Below are positions 17,273 to 26,559 of a stretch of DNA of 50,083 bases, piece by piece. How positions within the stretch are numbered: the first letter of the stretch is position 1; the number at the start of each line of letters is the position of its first letter. The DNA comes from Asaia bogorensis. GTDB taxonomy: Bacteria; Pseudomonadota; Alphaproteobacteria; Reyranellales; Reyranellaceae. Location of the stretch: the NCBI GenBank assembly GCA_945889625.1, contig CAMDCE010000036.1, positions 1-50,083 of the forward strand, read 5' to 3'. Under the pieces are notes generated by a model. It did not search any database. It was not told the origin of the DNA and saw only the letters and a list, made by a program, of their open reading frames with translations. The position numbers were made by a program, and so were the translations under genes.

Positions 17273-18178
17273 TTAGAGGTTGAACACGCGCACCGGCTTG
17301 ATCGACGTGCCGTCCGACTGGACGAGAGCCACAAGCCTTTGGCCGAGCTCGGCGCGAACCAGAGCGCCCGACGGCGGTGCGTCCTGGGTCAAGAGCACCG
17401 GCTGGCCTTGGCGCAGCCGGTCCGCCTGGGCTTCCGTCAAGGCCAGCGCCGGGATGTCGTCCAGCGCGGTCGCAACGGGAGCCAGTACCCCCAAGAGCGC
17501 GGGAATATGACCGAGGGCCTCCAGTTTGGAAAGCGAAATGGCAGCCCCTTCCCCGAACGGCCCGGCGGCCGTCCGACGCAGTGCAGACAGGTGTCCGACG
17601 CTCCCCAGAGCGAGCGCCAGATCGCGGCCGAGGGACCGGATATAGGTGCCCTTGCCACAGCCCACCACGAAATCTGCATGGTCCGTGTCGGGGCGGCCCA
17701 ACAGCTCCAGGCGCTCGATCGTGACCTTGCGAGGCTTCATTTCGACCGCTTCGCCCGCCCGGGCCAGATCGTAGGCGCGCCGGCCATCGATCTTGAGGGC
17801 CGAATAGGCCGGCGGCGTCTGCTCGATCTCGCCGATGAAGGCGGCCAGGACACCACGGATCGCAGCGTCAGTGGGCCGCGCCGCGCTGGTCGCCGTCACC
17901 TCGCCCTCGGCATCCTCGGTCGAGCGCGCCTCGCCGAAACGAAGCGTGAAGCGGTATTCCTTGCGGCCATCCATCACGAAGGGAACGGTCTTGGTCGCCT
18001 CGCCCAACGCGATCGGCAGGACTCCGGATGCCAGCGGATCGAGCGTACCGCCATGACCGGCTTTCTGCGCGCCGAACAGGCGACGCACGCGGCTGACGGC
18101 CGGCGTCGAGCCCAGCCCGACCGGCTTGTCGAGCACGACCCAGCCGTCGATCTTGTCGCCCTTCTTCCTGCGCGCCAT
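17273..18178 (-). CDS. truB: tRNA pseudouridine-55 synthase TruB
   Basis: TruB converts U55 of the tRNA T-loop to pseudouridine. The catalytic aspartate is Asp47 in [15 protein letters not shown]. Other family blocks are [27 protein letters not shown] and [14 protein letters not shown]. The product is 301 residues, normal for the family. It is separated from rbfA, its usual operon neighbour, by an opposite-strand gene, so it needs a promoter in the 62-bp divergent gap. Confidence 0.96.
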   Translation of the reverse strand: MARRKKGDKIDGWVVLDKPVGLGSTPAVSRVRRLFGAQKAGHGGTLDPLASGVLPIALGEATKTVPFVMDGRKEYRFTLRFGEARSTEDAEGEVTATSAARPTDAAIRGVLAAFIGEIEQTPPAYSALKIDGRRAYDLARAGEAVEMKPRKVTIERLELLGRPDTDHADFVVGCGKGTYIRSLGRDLALALGSVGHLSALRRTAAGPFGEGAAISLSKLEALGHIPALLGVLAPVATALDDIPALALTEAQADRLRQGQPVLLTQDAPPSGALVRAELGQRLVALVQSDGTSIKPVRVFNL

Positions 18179-18240
18179 GCAGCGGCTTGTAGGCAGACAA
18201 ATCGGTGTGCGCCAGTCGTCGATTCAGGCAGGCTGCACTT

Positions 18241-20472
18241 ATGACAACGAGCGTGTCGTCGGATCGTTCGCGCCAAGGCGTCCTTTTCGGCCTTTTCTTC
18301 CTCTCCGGCGTCGCCGCCCTCATCTACCAGACCGCCTGGCATCGCCTGCTCGGCCTGTTCGCCGGAGCCGACACGATTGCCGCCGCGCTGGTGGTCGGCG
18401 CCTTTCTGCTGGGCCTCGGTGTCGGCAGCCTCGCCGCCGGCCTTTACGCCGACCGCCTGTCGCGACGTGCCGCGTTGGTGGCCTTCGCGCTTTGCGAAGT
18501 CGGCATCGCGCTGTTCGCGGCGCTGAGCCCATGGCTCTACTACGATGTCATCTATCGCGAGTTGCTGCCGCTTGCGTCCTCGCGTGGCGCCATATTCGGC
18601 GTGGTGTTCGCAGGCCTCCTGTGGCCGACGTTCCTGATGGGCTGCTCGCTGCCCTTTCTCTCCAAGGCAGTCGTCAACCAGATCGCGGGCTCGGCGCAAT
18701 TGATCGGTTGGCTCTATGGGCTGAACACGCTCGGTGCGGGGATCGGCGCCTTCGTCGGCGGCTGGTTCCTGATCGGCACGATCGGCTTCGACAAGGCGAT
18801 TTACGTCGGCGCCACCCTCAACCTCGTGGTGGCGGCCGGCGGGTTGCTGCTTGCCCGCGGCGTCGACTTGTCCTCAGGTGCCGCACGGCCCAAGGCCGAA
18901 CGCCTCGCGCGACCCGACGTCAGTTCCGACGACGCCATCGTATGGCGGTGGTCGTTGCTGGTGTTCATCAGCGGCTTTCTGATCGTGGCGCTGCAAATCG
19001 TCTGGTACCGGCTGATCGGCGTCCTGCTGCAGTCCAACGGTTATAGTTTCTCGCTGGTGCTCTCGGTATTCCTGCTGGGCGATGCTGCAGGACTTCTGGT
19101 CGGCGCGAGGTACATCGACCGCATCGGCGATCCGCGCCGCTTCTTCTTCCTGATGCAGGGTACCGCCACGGCGCTGGCACTCGCCGGCGCGTGGTTCGTC
19201 TATCTGGCGATCGGTGCCGGAATCCTGCCCTCGACGTTCGTCGACCGCGACATCATGAACGGCGCACCTTCCGATGTGGCTCTGATCGTCCTCCTGGTGG
19301 CGGTCGTCGTGCTGCCGGCGTCGTTCATCATGGGCTTCTCCTTTCCGGTGGTCCAAAGGGCGGTCCAGCGCGACATCGATCGGCTCGGTAAAAGGGTTGG
19401 CCTGGTCCAGCTCGCCAACATCGTCGGCAACAGCGCGGGCAGCCTGGTGGCAGGACTTCTGCTGCTCGACCTGATCGGGACCGCCGGCACGCTGAAGCTG
19501 CTGGTCGCCATTGGCCTGGCGTTCGCCGGCCTGCAGATCGCAGCAGCACCATCGACGCGCTGGGCCTATCCGCCGGCGGCCTTGCTGGTGCTGGGGCTGC
19601 TGCTGTTTCCCGGCGGCGAGTCGTTCTGGCGGCGCCTACACGGCCTCACGACCGAAAAAGCCATCGTCGCCGAGGACAAGACCGGGCTCAGCCTGCTGAA
19701 GATGACCGACGACCAGAGCGGCCGGCTCTACATCCAGGGCCATTCGCAAAGCCGCCTGCCGTTCGACACCGTGCACGTCTTTCTCGGCGCCATTGGCCCT
19801 CTGACCCACGAGGCTCCCAAACGCGTCCTGGTGATCGGCTCCGGCACCGGCGGCACGCCCTATGCGGCGGGCCTCCATCCCGGAACGGAACGGGTCCGGG
19901 TGATCGAGATCGTGGCCCCCGTCGTCGCCACCCTGCGGAATTATGTTGGCCAGGGCGGGCGTTCCGGGGTCGACAGCCTCTTGGCAAATCCCAAGTTCGA
20001 GGTGGTCGTGGCCGACGGCCGGCATGCCCTGGCCCTCGATGCGACCCGCTACGATGTCATCGAAGCCGACGCGATCCTGCCCAAGACCGCGCTGTCGGGG
20101 CTGCTCAATTCCCAGGAGTTCTTCCAGCAGGTGCGGTCCAAGCTGGCGCCGGGCGGGATCTACGTGCAGTGGGCTCCGACGGAGCGCTCGATCGAGACGT
20201 TCCGGTCGATCTTTCCGCATGTGACCATGGTCCATCCGGCGCTGCTGGGCAGCGATCGGCCGATTCCCTACGCGCGGGAGAAGATACTGCAGCTTCTGAC
20301 ACGGCCCGAGATCGTCATCCATTTGGCGTCGGCGCGCATCGACCGCGCCGAATTGCTCAAATGGTTCGAGGACAAGAAGATCGAGTTGTTGAACGTGGGA
20401 AAAGTCACGGCGGCACGATCGCCTAATACGGATTTCTTTCCGCGCGACGAGTATTACCTCAATCGTCCTTGA
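18241..20472 (+). CDS. Membrane protein fused to spermidine-synthase-like methyltransferase fold
   Basis: The N-terminal two thirds (residues 12 to about 470) contain many hydrophobic segments, beginning G-L-F-F-L-S-G-V-A-A-L-I-Y-Q-T-A-W. This is typical of the large bacterial fusion family often annotated as spermidine synthase or fused MFS/spermidine synthase. From about residue 527 a soluble domain follows with K-R-V-L-V-I-G-S-G-T-G-G and R-V-I-E-I, a Rossmann-like aminopropyl/methyl-transferase fold. Residues needed for polyamine synthesis are not evident, so the activity is unknown. GGCAGG precedes the ATG. It is inserted head-on between rbfA and truB and its 3' end overlaps rbfA by 14 bp. 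Confidence 0.8.
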   Translation: MTTSVSSDRSRQGVLFGLFFLSGVAALIYQTAWHRLLGLFAGADTIAAALVVGAFLLGLGVGSLAAGLYADRLSRRAALVAFALCEVGIALFAALSPWLYYDVIYRELLPLASSRGAIFGVVFAGLLWPTFLMGCSLPFLSKAVVNQIAGSAQLIGWLYGLNTLGAGIGAFVGGWFLIGTIGFDKAIYVGATLNLVVAAGGLLLARGVDLSSGAARPKAERLARPDVSSDDAIVWRWSLLVFISGFLIVALQIVWYRLIGVLLQSNGYSFSLVLSVFLLGDAAGLLVGARYIDRIGDPRRFFFLMQGTATALALAGAWFVYLAIGAGILPSTFVDRDIMNGAPSDVALIVLLVAVVVLPASFIMGFSFPVVQRAVQRDIDRLGKRVGLVQLANIVGNSAGSLVAGLLLLDLIGTAGTLKLLVAIGLAFAGLQIAAAPSTRWAYPPAALLVLGLLLFPGGESFWRRLHGLTTEKAIVAEDKTGLSLLKMTDDQSGRLYIQGHSQSRLPFDTVHVFLGAIGPLTHEAPKRVLVIGSGTGGTPYAAGLHPGTERVRVIEIVAPVVATLRNYVGQGGRSGVDSLLANPKFEVVVADGRHALALDATRYDVIEADAILPKTALSGLLNSQEFFQQVRSKLAPGGIYVQWAPTERSIETFRSIFPHVTMVHPALLGSDRPIPYAREKILQLLTRPEIVIHLASARIDRAELLKWFEDKKIELLNVGKVTAARSPNTDFFPRDEYYLNRP

Positions 20473-20863
20473 TGTCGCGCGCCACGTCGGGCCTGCGGAG
20501 GATCTCATCGATGCGATCGGCCTCGTCGAACGTGCGGTCGAGCTCGAAGCGGATCTCGGGCGCGCTGCGCAAGCCCGCTTTCTCGCTGACCCGGGCGCGG
20601 AACCATGGCGCCGCTCGCCGCAGGGCGGCGAGCAATCGTTCGCTGTCCTTGCCGCCGAGCGGCATCACGAAGGCGATGGCATTGCGCAGGTCGGGGCTGA
20701 CGTCGACGGACGTCACGGTTATCGAGGCATCGCGCAGATCCGGATCGCGCATGTTGCTGCGCTCCAGGAGATCGGCCAGCAAATGACGAATCTCCTCGCC
20801 GACGCGAAGCTGACGCTGGCCGGGCGGGCGTTTGTCACGTTCGGCGGAGCGACGCCGGGGCAT
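20459..20863 (-). CDS. rbfA: Ribosome-binding factor A
   Basis: RbfA is a KH-fold factor for late maturation of the 30S subunit and cold adaptation. The N-terminal R-Q-L-R-V-G-E-E-I-R-H-L-L-A-D-L-L, the middle I-T-V-T-S-V-D-V-S-P-D-L-R-N-A and the C-terminal P-E-I-R-F-E-L-D-R-T-F-D-E-A-D-R-I-D match the family. It is 134 residues. It follows infB after 49 bp, the normal order. Its stop region overlaps the convergent fusion gene by 14 bp. Confidence 0.95.
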   Translation of the reverse strand: MPRRRSAERDKRPPGQRQLRVGEEIRHLLADLLERSNMRDPDLRDASITVTSVDVSPDLRNAIAFVMPLGGKDSERLLAALRRAAPWFRARVSEKAGLRSAPEIRFELDRTFDEADRIDEILRRPDVARDIKDD

Positions 20864-20912
20864 GGCGTGACCCTTGTCCTGATCCTGGGTTGGCGAGGAC
20901 GTCCGGCGACCC

Positions 20913-23627
20913 TTACAGGGACGGCCGGACTTCCTCGACGTCGAAGCATTCGATCACGTCGCCGACCTTCATGTCGTCGTAGTTCTCGAACGCCATACCG
21001 CACTCGAAGCCGTGCTGAACCTCGCGCACTTCGTCCTTGAAGCGGCGCAGCGTCTTCAGCGTGCCCTCGTGGATCACGATGTTGTCGCGCAGCAGACGAA
21101 CCTTGGCGCCGCGCTTGACCATGCCGTCCGTGACCATGCAGCCGGCGACGTTGCCGGCCTTGGTGATGCGGAAGACTTCGCGGATCTGCGCGTTGCCGAT
21201 GAGGGTTTCCTTGAAGGTCGGGTCGAGCAGGCCGAGCATCAGGGCCTGCATGTCCTCGGTGACCTTGTAGATGATGTTGTAGTAGCGGATGTCGATCTTG
21301 TCGCGCTTGGCGATCTCGCGGGCTTGCGGATTGGCGCGGACGTTGAAGCCAATGAGCAGCGCACCCGACGCCTTGGCCAGAGTGATGTCGGCCTCGCTGA
21401 TGCCGCCGACGCCGCTGTAGACCACTTTGGTCTCGACCTTCTCGGTCGACAGCCGCTCGATCGCGCCCGCCAACGCCTCGGCCGAACCCTGCACGTCGGC
21501 CTTGATGAGGACCGGCAGTTCCTTGGCCGTGCCCTCGCGGATGCCCTTCATCATTTCTTCCAGCGTGCCGCGTCCGCCGGCGACCTTGGCGAGCTGGGCC
21601 TGACGATCGCGACGCACGCGGAAGTCGGCGATCTCTCGCGCGCGCGCTTCGCTCTCGACCACGTGGAATTCGTCGCCCGCTTGCGGCGTGCCATCGAGAC
21701 CGAGAATCTCGACTGGAACCGCCGGAGCCGCACTCTGGATCGCAACACCGTGGTCGTCGATCAGGCGACGCACGCGGCCCCACACGGCGCCGGCAACCAG
21801 AACGTCGCCGACCTTGAGCGTGCCGCGCTGGACCAGCACCGTCGCGACAGAGCCGCGGCCCGGATCGAGCTGAGCTTCGATCACGACGCCGTCGGCCAGA
21901 CGGTCGGGGTTGGCCTTGAGTTCAAGCACCTCGGCCTGCAGCAGGATGGCTTCCTCGAGCTTGTCGAGGTTCGTCTTCTTTGTGGCCGAAACCTCGATCG
22001 CCTGGATTTCACCGCCGAGCTGCTCGACCTGCACTTCGTACTGCAGCAGTTCGGTACGCACCTTGTTGGCATCGGCGCCGTTCTTGTCGATCTTGTTGAT
22101 CGCCACGATCATCGGCACGCCGGCCGCCTTCGCGTGGGCGATGGCTTCCTTGGTCTGGGGCATGACACCGTCGTCGGCCGCCACCACCAGCACGACGATA
22201 TCCGTCACCTTGGCGCCGCGCGAACGCATGGCGGTGAAGGCTTCGTGACCCGGCGTGTCGAGGAAGGTGATCTTCTGGCCCGAAGCCAACGTCACCTGAT
22301 AGGCGCCGATATGCTGGGTGATGCCGCCCGCTTCATGTGCCGCCACGTCGGTGGCGCGCAGGGCGTCGAGCAGCGAGGTCTTGCCGTGGTCGACGTGGCC
22401 CATGATGGTGACCACGGGCGGACGTGAAACCATCGTTTCGTCAGGATCGACTTCCTCGGTCAGGCCGGTCTCGACGTCGCCTTCGGCGACGCGCTTGAAC
22501 TTGTGACCCATCTCCGTCACCACCAGTTCGGCGGTGTCGGCGTCGATCGCCTGATTAATCGTCGTCATGACGCCCATGCCCATCAGCGTCTTGATGACAT
22601 CGACGCCGCGTTCGGTCATGCGCGCGGCGAGTTCCTGGACCGTGATGGTCTCGGGGATCGTGACCTCGCGATAGACCTTCTGCTGGCCATCGTCGGCGTT
22701 CTCGCGGCGGCGCTCGCGCTCCAGCCGGCGGCGCATTTGCGCGGCCGACCGGCTGCGGAAGTCGTTTTCGCCCTCGACCGCACGACCGACGTCGATCTTG
22801 TCGGAGCGACGCTTGGGTCCTTCGCGGCGCGCGCCCGGCGGCTGCGGCAAGCGCTTGGCGATGGTCGAGCGCATCGGCGGCCGGCGCGGTGCTCCGGCGG
22901 GAGAAGCTCCCGGCGCGCCCATCGGCCGGCGGACCGGCTGGGCGGCGCCGGCAGATGCCGCGCCGGTTTCGATCTCCTGGGCCTGGCGCGCGATCGGCGC
23001 TTGCGGCGAGGCACCGGCGGCTTGGTCGAGGCGCTTCTGCACCAGGACATCGGCCTTGCGCTTGATCTCGTCTTCCGTCTTCTTGCGCGTCTCTTCCTCG
23101 GCTAGGCGTTTCTTGTGCTCGTCGTCGGCGGCCTTGCGCGCCTTTTCCTCGGCGGCACGGCGTGTCGCCTCGACCGCGGCGCGCTCGCGCGCCACGACGG
23201 CGTCGCGGTCGGCGCCGACCAGGGCGCGCGCGCGGGCGTCCTTCTCTTCCTCGGTGAGCGTCTTCAGCACGATGCCGCGACCGGTGGGGCTGCGCACTTC
23301 GGGGGCGGCGGGGCGCGTTGGTGCGGGCGCGCGCTGCGCCGTCGTGGCCGCCGGCGCGCCGGCTCCCAGCTTCAGGGTACGCGCCGTCGGCGCGGCGGGC
23401 GCGGCCTCGGGGGCCGGCGCCGCTGCCGTGGGGGCCATCGTCACGGGGCCTGGGGTCGGCGTGCGCTTGACTGGCTTCTTGACCTCGACGGTCACCGCGC
23501 GCGTCCGCCCGTGCGAGAATTTCTGGCGCACTTGTGTCGCGTCCGCCTTGGCCGCGGCGCCGCTACGCGTCGTGGTCGAGAGGGTCAGAGGCTTGGTCGC
23601 CTTGGTCTCTTCTTTTTGTTCCGTCAT
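20913..23627 (-). CDS. infB: Translation initiation factor IF-2
   Basis: IF-2 is a GTPase that delivers initiator tRNA to the 30S subunit. The G domain shows [11 protein letters not shown] (G1), D-T-P-G-H-E-A-F (G3) and N-K-I-D-K (G4), followed by the beta-barrel and C-terminal tRNA-binding domains. The N-terminal third is long, alanine/proline and charge rich, with a coiled-coil of R/K/E/A repeats, as in alphaproteobacterial IF-2. The start M-T-E-Q-K-E-E-T-K with AAGGA 10 bases upstream gives 904 residues. An upstream TTG would add 12 residues and overlap ylxR. Confidence 0.97.
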   Translation of the reverse strand: MTEQKEETKATKPLTLSTTTRSGAAAKADATQVRQKFSHGRTRAVTVEVKKPVKRTPTPGPVTMAPTAAAPAPEAAPAAPTARTLKLGAGAPAATTAQRAPAPTRPAAPEVRSPTGRGIVLKTLTEEEKDARARALVGADRDAVVARERAAVEATRRAAEEKARKAADDEHKKRLAEEETRKKTEDEIKRKADVLVQKRLDQAAGASPQAPIARQAQEIETGAASAGAAQPVRRPMGAPGASPAGAPRRPPMRSTIAKRLPQPPGARREGPKRRSDKIDVGRAVEGENDFRSRSAAQMRRRLERERRRENADDGQQKVYREVTIPETITVQELAARMTERGVDVIKTLMGMGVMTTINQAIDADTAELVVTEMGHKFKRVAEGDVETGLTEEVDPDETMVSRPPVVTIMGHVDHGKTSLLDALRATDVAAHEAGGITQHIGAYQVTLASGQKITFLDTPGHEAFTAMRSRGAKVTDIVVLVVAADDGVMPQTKEAIAHAKAAGVPMIVAINKIDKNGADANKVRTELLQYEVQVEQLGGEIQAIEVSATKKTNLDKLEEAILLQAEVLELKANPDRLADGVVIEAQLDPGRGSVATVLVQRGTLKVGDVLVAGAVWGRVRRLIDDHGVAIQSAAPAVPVEILGLDGTPQAGDEFHVVESEARAREIADFRVRRDRQAQLAKVAGGRGTLEEMMKGIREGTAKELPVLIKADVQGSAEALAGAIERLSTEKVETKVVYSGVGGISEADITLAKASGALLIGFNVRANPQAREIAKRDKIDIRYYNIIYKVTEDMQALMLGLLDPTFKETLIGNAQIREVFRITKAGNVAGCMVTDGMVKRGAKVRLLRDNIVIHEGTLKTLRRFKDEVREVQHGFECGMAFENYDDMKVGDVIECFDVEEVRPSL

Positions 23628-23659
23628 ATCGCGTGTTGTCCTTGGTCCGCTCCGGTCCG

Positions 23660-24268
23660 TCAACCGGCGCTGTTCAGACGATAGCCGCGCCAGCGCGCCG
23701 CTCCACCTGCAATTCGTTGAATGAACTGGCCCGCCGCGTCGTCGCGCGCCACCGCCACATAGACCGCCTGGTCGCGTCCGAAAACGCCGCCCAGCGCCGT
23801 TGCATCGCCCAATCGCTCGATCGGCAGGCCGCTCGCCGTGAGCTTGCCCAGCCCGTCACCGTCGGCCTCGGCGGCCACGACCACCAGGCCCGCCCGGCGC
23901 TGGCCGATCATCTGCTCGACCTTCACGAAGCCCGAAACCGCCCGCCCGGCCCGGCGCGCCCGGCCAAGATCTTCCAGGGAGCGCTCGAGCAGCAGCCGCT
24001 CGACCCGTTCCGGCAGATCGGCCGCCGCCTTGACCGCCGCCCGCGCGGCTTTCGAGAATAGGTTCCTCGCCACGGCCTGTTCGAGCACTGCCCGCTCGGC
24101 CTTCAGCCACATGCCGCGCCCCGGCAGGCGCCGCGCCAGGTCAGGCACGACGTCGCCATCCGGCCCGACGACGAAACGGATCATCCGCTCCGGCGCTGCT
24201 TCCTCGCCCGTCACGATGCAGAAGCGCACCGGACCAGGCGGGGGAACCGTGAGATGGGGTTCGGTCAT
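23660..24268 (-). CDS. ylxR: YlxR/DUF448 RNA-binding protein with L7Ae-like C-terminal half
   Basis: The N-terminal 90 residues contain the YlxR signature [19 protein letters not shown] and P-G-R-G-M-W-L. The second half (about 110-190) has the [19 protein letters not shown] pattern of an L7Ae/ribosomal-L30e fold. The two-domain form is common in alphaproteobacteria. The protein is thought to bind RNA and has been linked to RNase P and transcription regulation in other bacteria. It is located between nusA and infB, its standard place. No strong ribosome-binding site is seen before the ATG. Confidence 0.88.
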   Translation of the reverse strand: MTEPHLTVPPPGPVRFCIVTGEEAAPERMIRFVVGPDGDVVPDLARRLPGRGMWLKAERAVLEQAVARNLFSKAARAAVKAAADLPERVERLLLERSLEDLGRARRAGRAVSGFVKVEQMIGQRRAGLVVVAAEADGDGLGKLTASGLPIERLGDATALGGVFGRDQAVYVAVARDDAAGQFIQRIAGGAARWRGYRLNSAG

Positions 24269-24302
24269 GGCGTGGGCAAGGACCAAAGCTACGGACCTCC
24301 GC

Positions 24303-25841
24303 TCAGACCTTGGCCGCTTCGGCAGCGGCGGCGTCTTCGCCGGCGAACCAATGCTCGCGCGCCTTCATGATGATGGCGTTGGCGGTGTCGTTGTCCATGG
24401 CGCTCTCGCCCACGATCTCGCGCAGCTCGTCGGAGGCGAGATCAGCGAGGTCGTCGCGTGTCTTGACGCCCTTTTCGCCCAGCGCCACTAGCATCGGCAG
24501 CGTGAGCCCCTCGGTCGAGCGGACGTCCTCGTCCATTCCGAGTTCGCCGAGACGGCTGCCGAGCTCGGCATCGCGCTTGTCGATGAACTCGCGGCCGCGA
24601 CGCTGCAGCTCGGTGGCGATCTCCTCGTCGAAGCCCTCGACGGTCGCCAGGTCCTCGACGGCGGCGTCGGCCACGTCCTCGACCGAGGCGTAGCCTTCGG
24701 CGACCAGCAGATGGGCGATCACATCGTCGACGTCGAGCGAGAGCTTGAACAGCTCGGTGCGCTCGCGGGTTTCCTTCTGCCGGCGCTCGCTCTCCTCGGC
24801 CTCGGTCATGATGTCGATTTCCCAGCCGGTGAGCTGGGAGGCGAGCTTCACGTTCTGGCCGCGACGGCCGATCGCGAGGCTGAGCTGATCGTCGGGAACG
24901 ACGACCTCGGTCTTGTGCTTCTCCTCGTCCATTAGCACCTTGCTGACTTCGGCGGGCGCCAGCGCATTGACGATGAAGTTGGCGGTGTCGGACGACCATG
25001 GAATGATGTCGACCTTCTCGCCCTGCAGCTCCTGCACCACGGCCTGGACGCGGCTGCCGCGCATGCCGACGCAGGCGCCGATCGGATCGATCGAGCTGTC
25101 GTGGCTCAGCACCGCGATCTTGGCGCGGCTACCGGGATCGCGAGCCACGGCCTTGATCTCGATGATATTGTCGTAGATTTCCGGCACTTCCTGCGTAAAC
25201 AGCTTGGCCATGAACTGAGGATGGCTGCGCGACAGGAATATCTGCGGGCCGCGCGGCTCCTCGCGGACATCGAAGATGTAGGCGCGCACGCGGTCGTTGA
25301 CCCTGAGCGATTCGCGGGGAATCGTCTCGTCGCGGCGGATCACGCCTTCGGCGCGCTGCAGGTCGACGGTGATGTTGCCGTAGTCGACCCGCTTGACCAC
25401 GCCCGACACGATCTCGCCGACGCGATCCTTGAACTCTTCGTACTGGCGCTTGCGCTCGCTCTCGCGCATGCGCTGGGTGATGACCTGCTTGGCGGTCTGG
25501 GCCGCGACGCGGCCGAAATCGATTGGCGGCAGCTCATCCGTCAAGAAGTCGCCGACCTGCGCCTCGGGATTGCGGCGCTGGGCTTCGACGACCGAGACCT
25601 GCGTGTTCTCGTTCTCGATCGGGTCGGCGACCTGCATGTAGCGCAGCAGCTTGATCTCGCCGGTCTTGCGGTCGATCTCGGCGCGGATGTCGTGCTCCAG
25701 CCCGTACTTGGCGCGGCCGGCCTTCTGGATGGCCTGCTCCATTGCCTCAAGCACTTCCTCGCGCTCGATGCCCTTTTCGCGGGCCACCATGTCGGCGACC
25801 TGGAGCATCTCGAGGCGGGGGATATCGGCAGTCGTTGCCAT
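24303..25841 (-). CDS. nusA: Transcription termination/antitermination factor NusA
   Basis: NusA binds RNA polymerase and nascent RNA and modulates pausing, termination and antitermination. Domains in order: N-terminal polymerase-binding domain (1-130), S1 (about 135-200, G-V-V-K-R-V-D-Y-G-N-I-T-V-D-L), two KH domains (G-M-R-G-S-R-V-Q-A-V and A-I-G-R-R-G-Q-N-V-K-L-A) and two helix-hairpin-helix acidic repeats at the C-terminus. It is 512 residues. GAGGA lies 9 bases before the ATG. It is second in the rimP-nusA-ylxR-infB-rbfA operon. Confidence 0.97.
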   Translation of the reverse strand: MATTADIPRLEMLQVADMVAREKGIEREEVLEAMEQAIQKAGRAKYGLEHDIRAEIDRKTGEIKLLRYMQVADPIENENTQVSVVEAQRRNPEAQVGDFLTDELPPIDFGRVAAQTAKQVITQRMRESERKRQYEEFKDRVGEIVSGVVKRVDYGNITVDLQRAEGVIRRDETIPRESLRVNDRVRAYIFDVREEPRGPQIFLSRSHPQFMAKLFTQEVPEIYDNIIEIKAVARDPGSRAKIAVLSHDSSIDPIGACVGMRGSRVQAVVQELQGEKVDIIPWSSDTANFIVNALAPAEVSKVLMDEEKHKTEVVVPDDQLSLAIGRRGQNVKLASQLTGWEIDIMTEAEESERRQKETRERTELFKLSLDVDDVIAHLLVAEGYASVEDVADAAVEDLATVEGFDEEIATELQRRGREFIDKRDAELGSRLGELGMDEDVRSTEGLTLPMLVALGEKGVKTRDDLADLASDELREIVGESAMDNDTANAIIMKAREHWFAGEDAAAAEAAKV

Positions 25842-25877
25842 GTCTCTGTTCCTCTTTTTCGTGTTCGCTTTATTCGT

Positions 25878-26390
25878 TCAATGAGCCTCCGCCGGGCCTT
25901 GCTGGGCGCGGCGGTGTTCTTCGATCAGCGCGTCGGTCATCTCGAGCTTGGCCTTGGTGACTGCCGAAAGCGGCAGCGCCGCCTCCTGACCGTCCTCAAG
26001 ACGGAGCTTCACCGTGTCGTCGTCCTGCAGCCCGAGCAGCGTGCCCTTGAAGCGGCGGCGGCCGTCGATCGGCTCGGCGGTCTCGAAGCGGGCGAGATGG
26101 CCCGACCAGCGCGCGTAGTCCTTGGGCCGGGTGAGCGGCCGGTCGATGCCTGGCGAACTCACCTCCAGCGTGTAGGTGCCGGGAATCGGATCCTCGACGT
26201 CGAGCACCGCCGACAGCGCGCGCGCCAGCATCGCGCAAGCCTCGACATCCATCGGCCGGCCGTCGGCCGGCTCGATCATGATCTGCAGGGTGCCGCCGCC
26301 ACGGCTCATCGCGACGCGAACCAGCTCGTAGCCCATGCCGACGATGGTCGGAGCGACGATGTCTTCAATTCGACGCAGCAATTCGGTCAC
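25878..26390 (-). CDS. rimP: Ribosome maturation factor RimP
   Basis: RimP assists 30S assembly. The family blocks are G-Y-E-L-V-R-V-A-M-S-R-G-G-G-T-L-Q-I-M-I, L-E-V-S-S-P-G-I-D-R-P-L-T-R-P-K-D-Y and G-L-Q-D-D-D-T-V-K-L-R-L-E-D. GTG at 26390 is chosen because it directly precedes the conserved T-E-L-L-R-R-I-E-D-I-V and gives 170 residues. There is no clear ribosome-binding site. It is the first gene of the nusA-infB operon, with a promoter and hairpin in its leader. Confidence 0.93.
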   Translation of the reverse strand: MTELLRRIEDIVAPTIVGMGYELVRVAMSRGGGTLQIMIEPADGRPMDVEACAMLARALSAVLDVEDPIPGTYTLEVSSPGIDRPLTRPKDYARWSGHLARFETAEPIDGRRRFKGTLLGLQDDDTVKLRLEDGQEAALPLSAVTKAKLEMTDALIEEHRRAQQGPAEAH

Positions 26391-26436
26391 TAAGGCGATT
26401 TCTCGATGTTTTGGGCAGGCGGGGTTTCGGCAAATG

Positions 26437-26466
26437 AAAAGAGCGGGTTTTTGGCCCACTCTTTTT
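26437..26466 (-). promoter_or_regulatory. Leader hairpin upstream of rimP, possible attenuator
   Basis: On the minus strand AAAAGAGTGGG and CCCGCTCTTTT pair over 11 bp, one pair being G-U, around a 7-base loop, and the 3' arm ends in TTTT. The G-U pair becomes an A-C mismatch on the other strand, so the structure is meant for minus-strand RNA. It lies within the predicted 107-nt leader of the rimP-nusA operon. NusA-linked autoregulation by termination is known for E. coli nusA; applying it here is inference. Confidence 0.55.
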
Positions 26467-26503
26467 GTTTGGCTCGTCCCGCGAACCCGATGAGGATGGC
26501 GCG

Positions 26504-26532
26504 GATATAGGCGCAGTACCGGCAACTAGCAA
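26504..26532 (-). promoter_or_regulatory. Predicted sigma-70 promoter of the rimP-nusA-infB operon
   Basis: On the minus strand TTGCTA (26527-26532) and TATATC (26504-26509) are 17 bases apart. Transcription would begin near 26497, giving a leader of about 107 nt that contains the hairpin. It is divergent from the MFS transporter gene. Confidence 0.6.
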
Positions 26533-26559
26533 GCTTTTCCGGCATGCGTGAGGGGGGAA

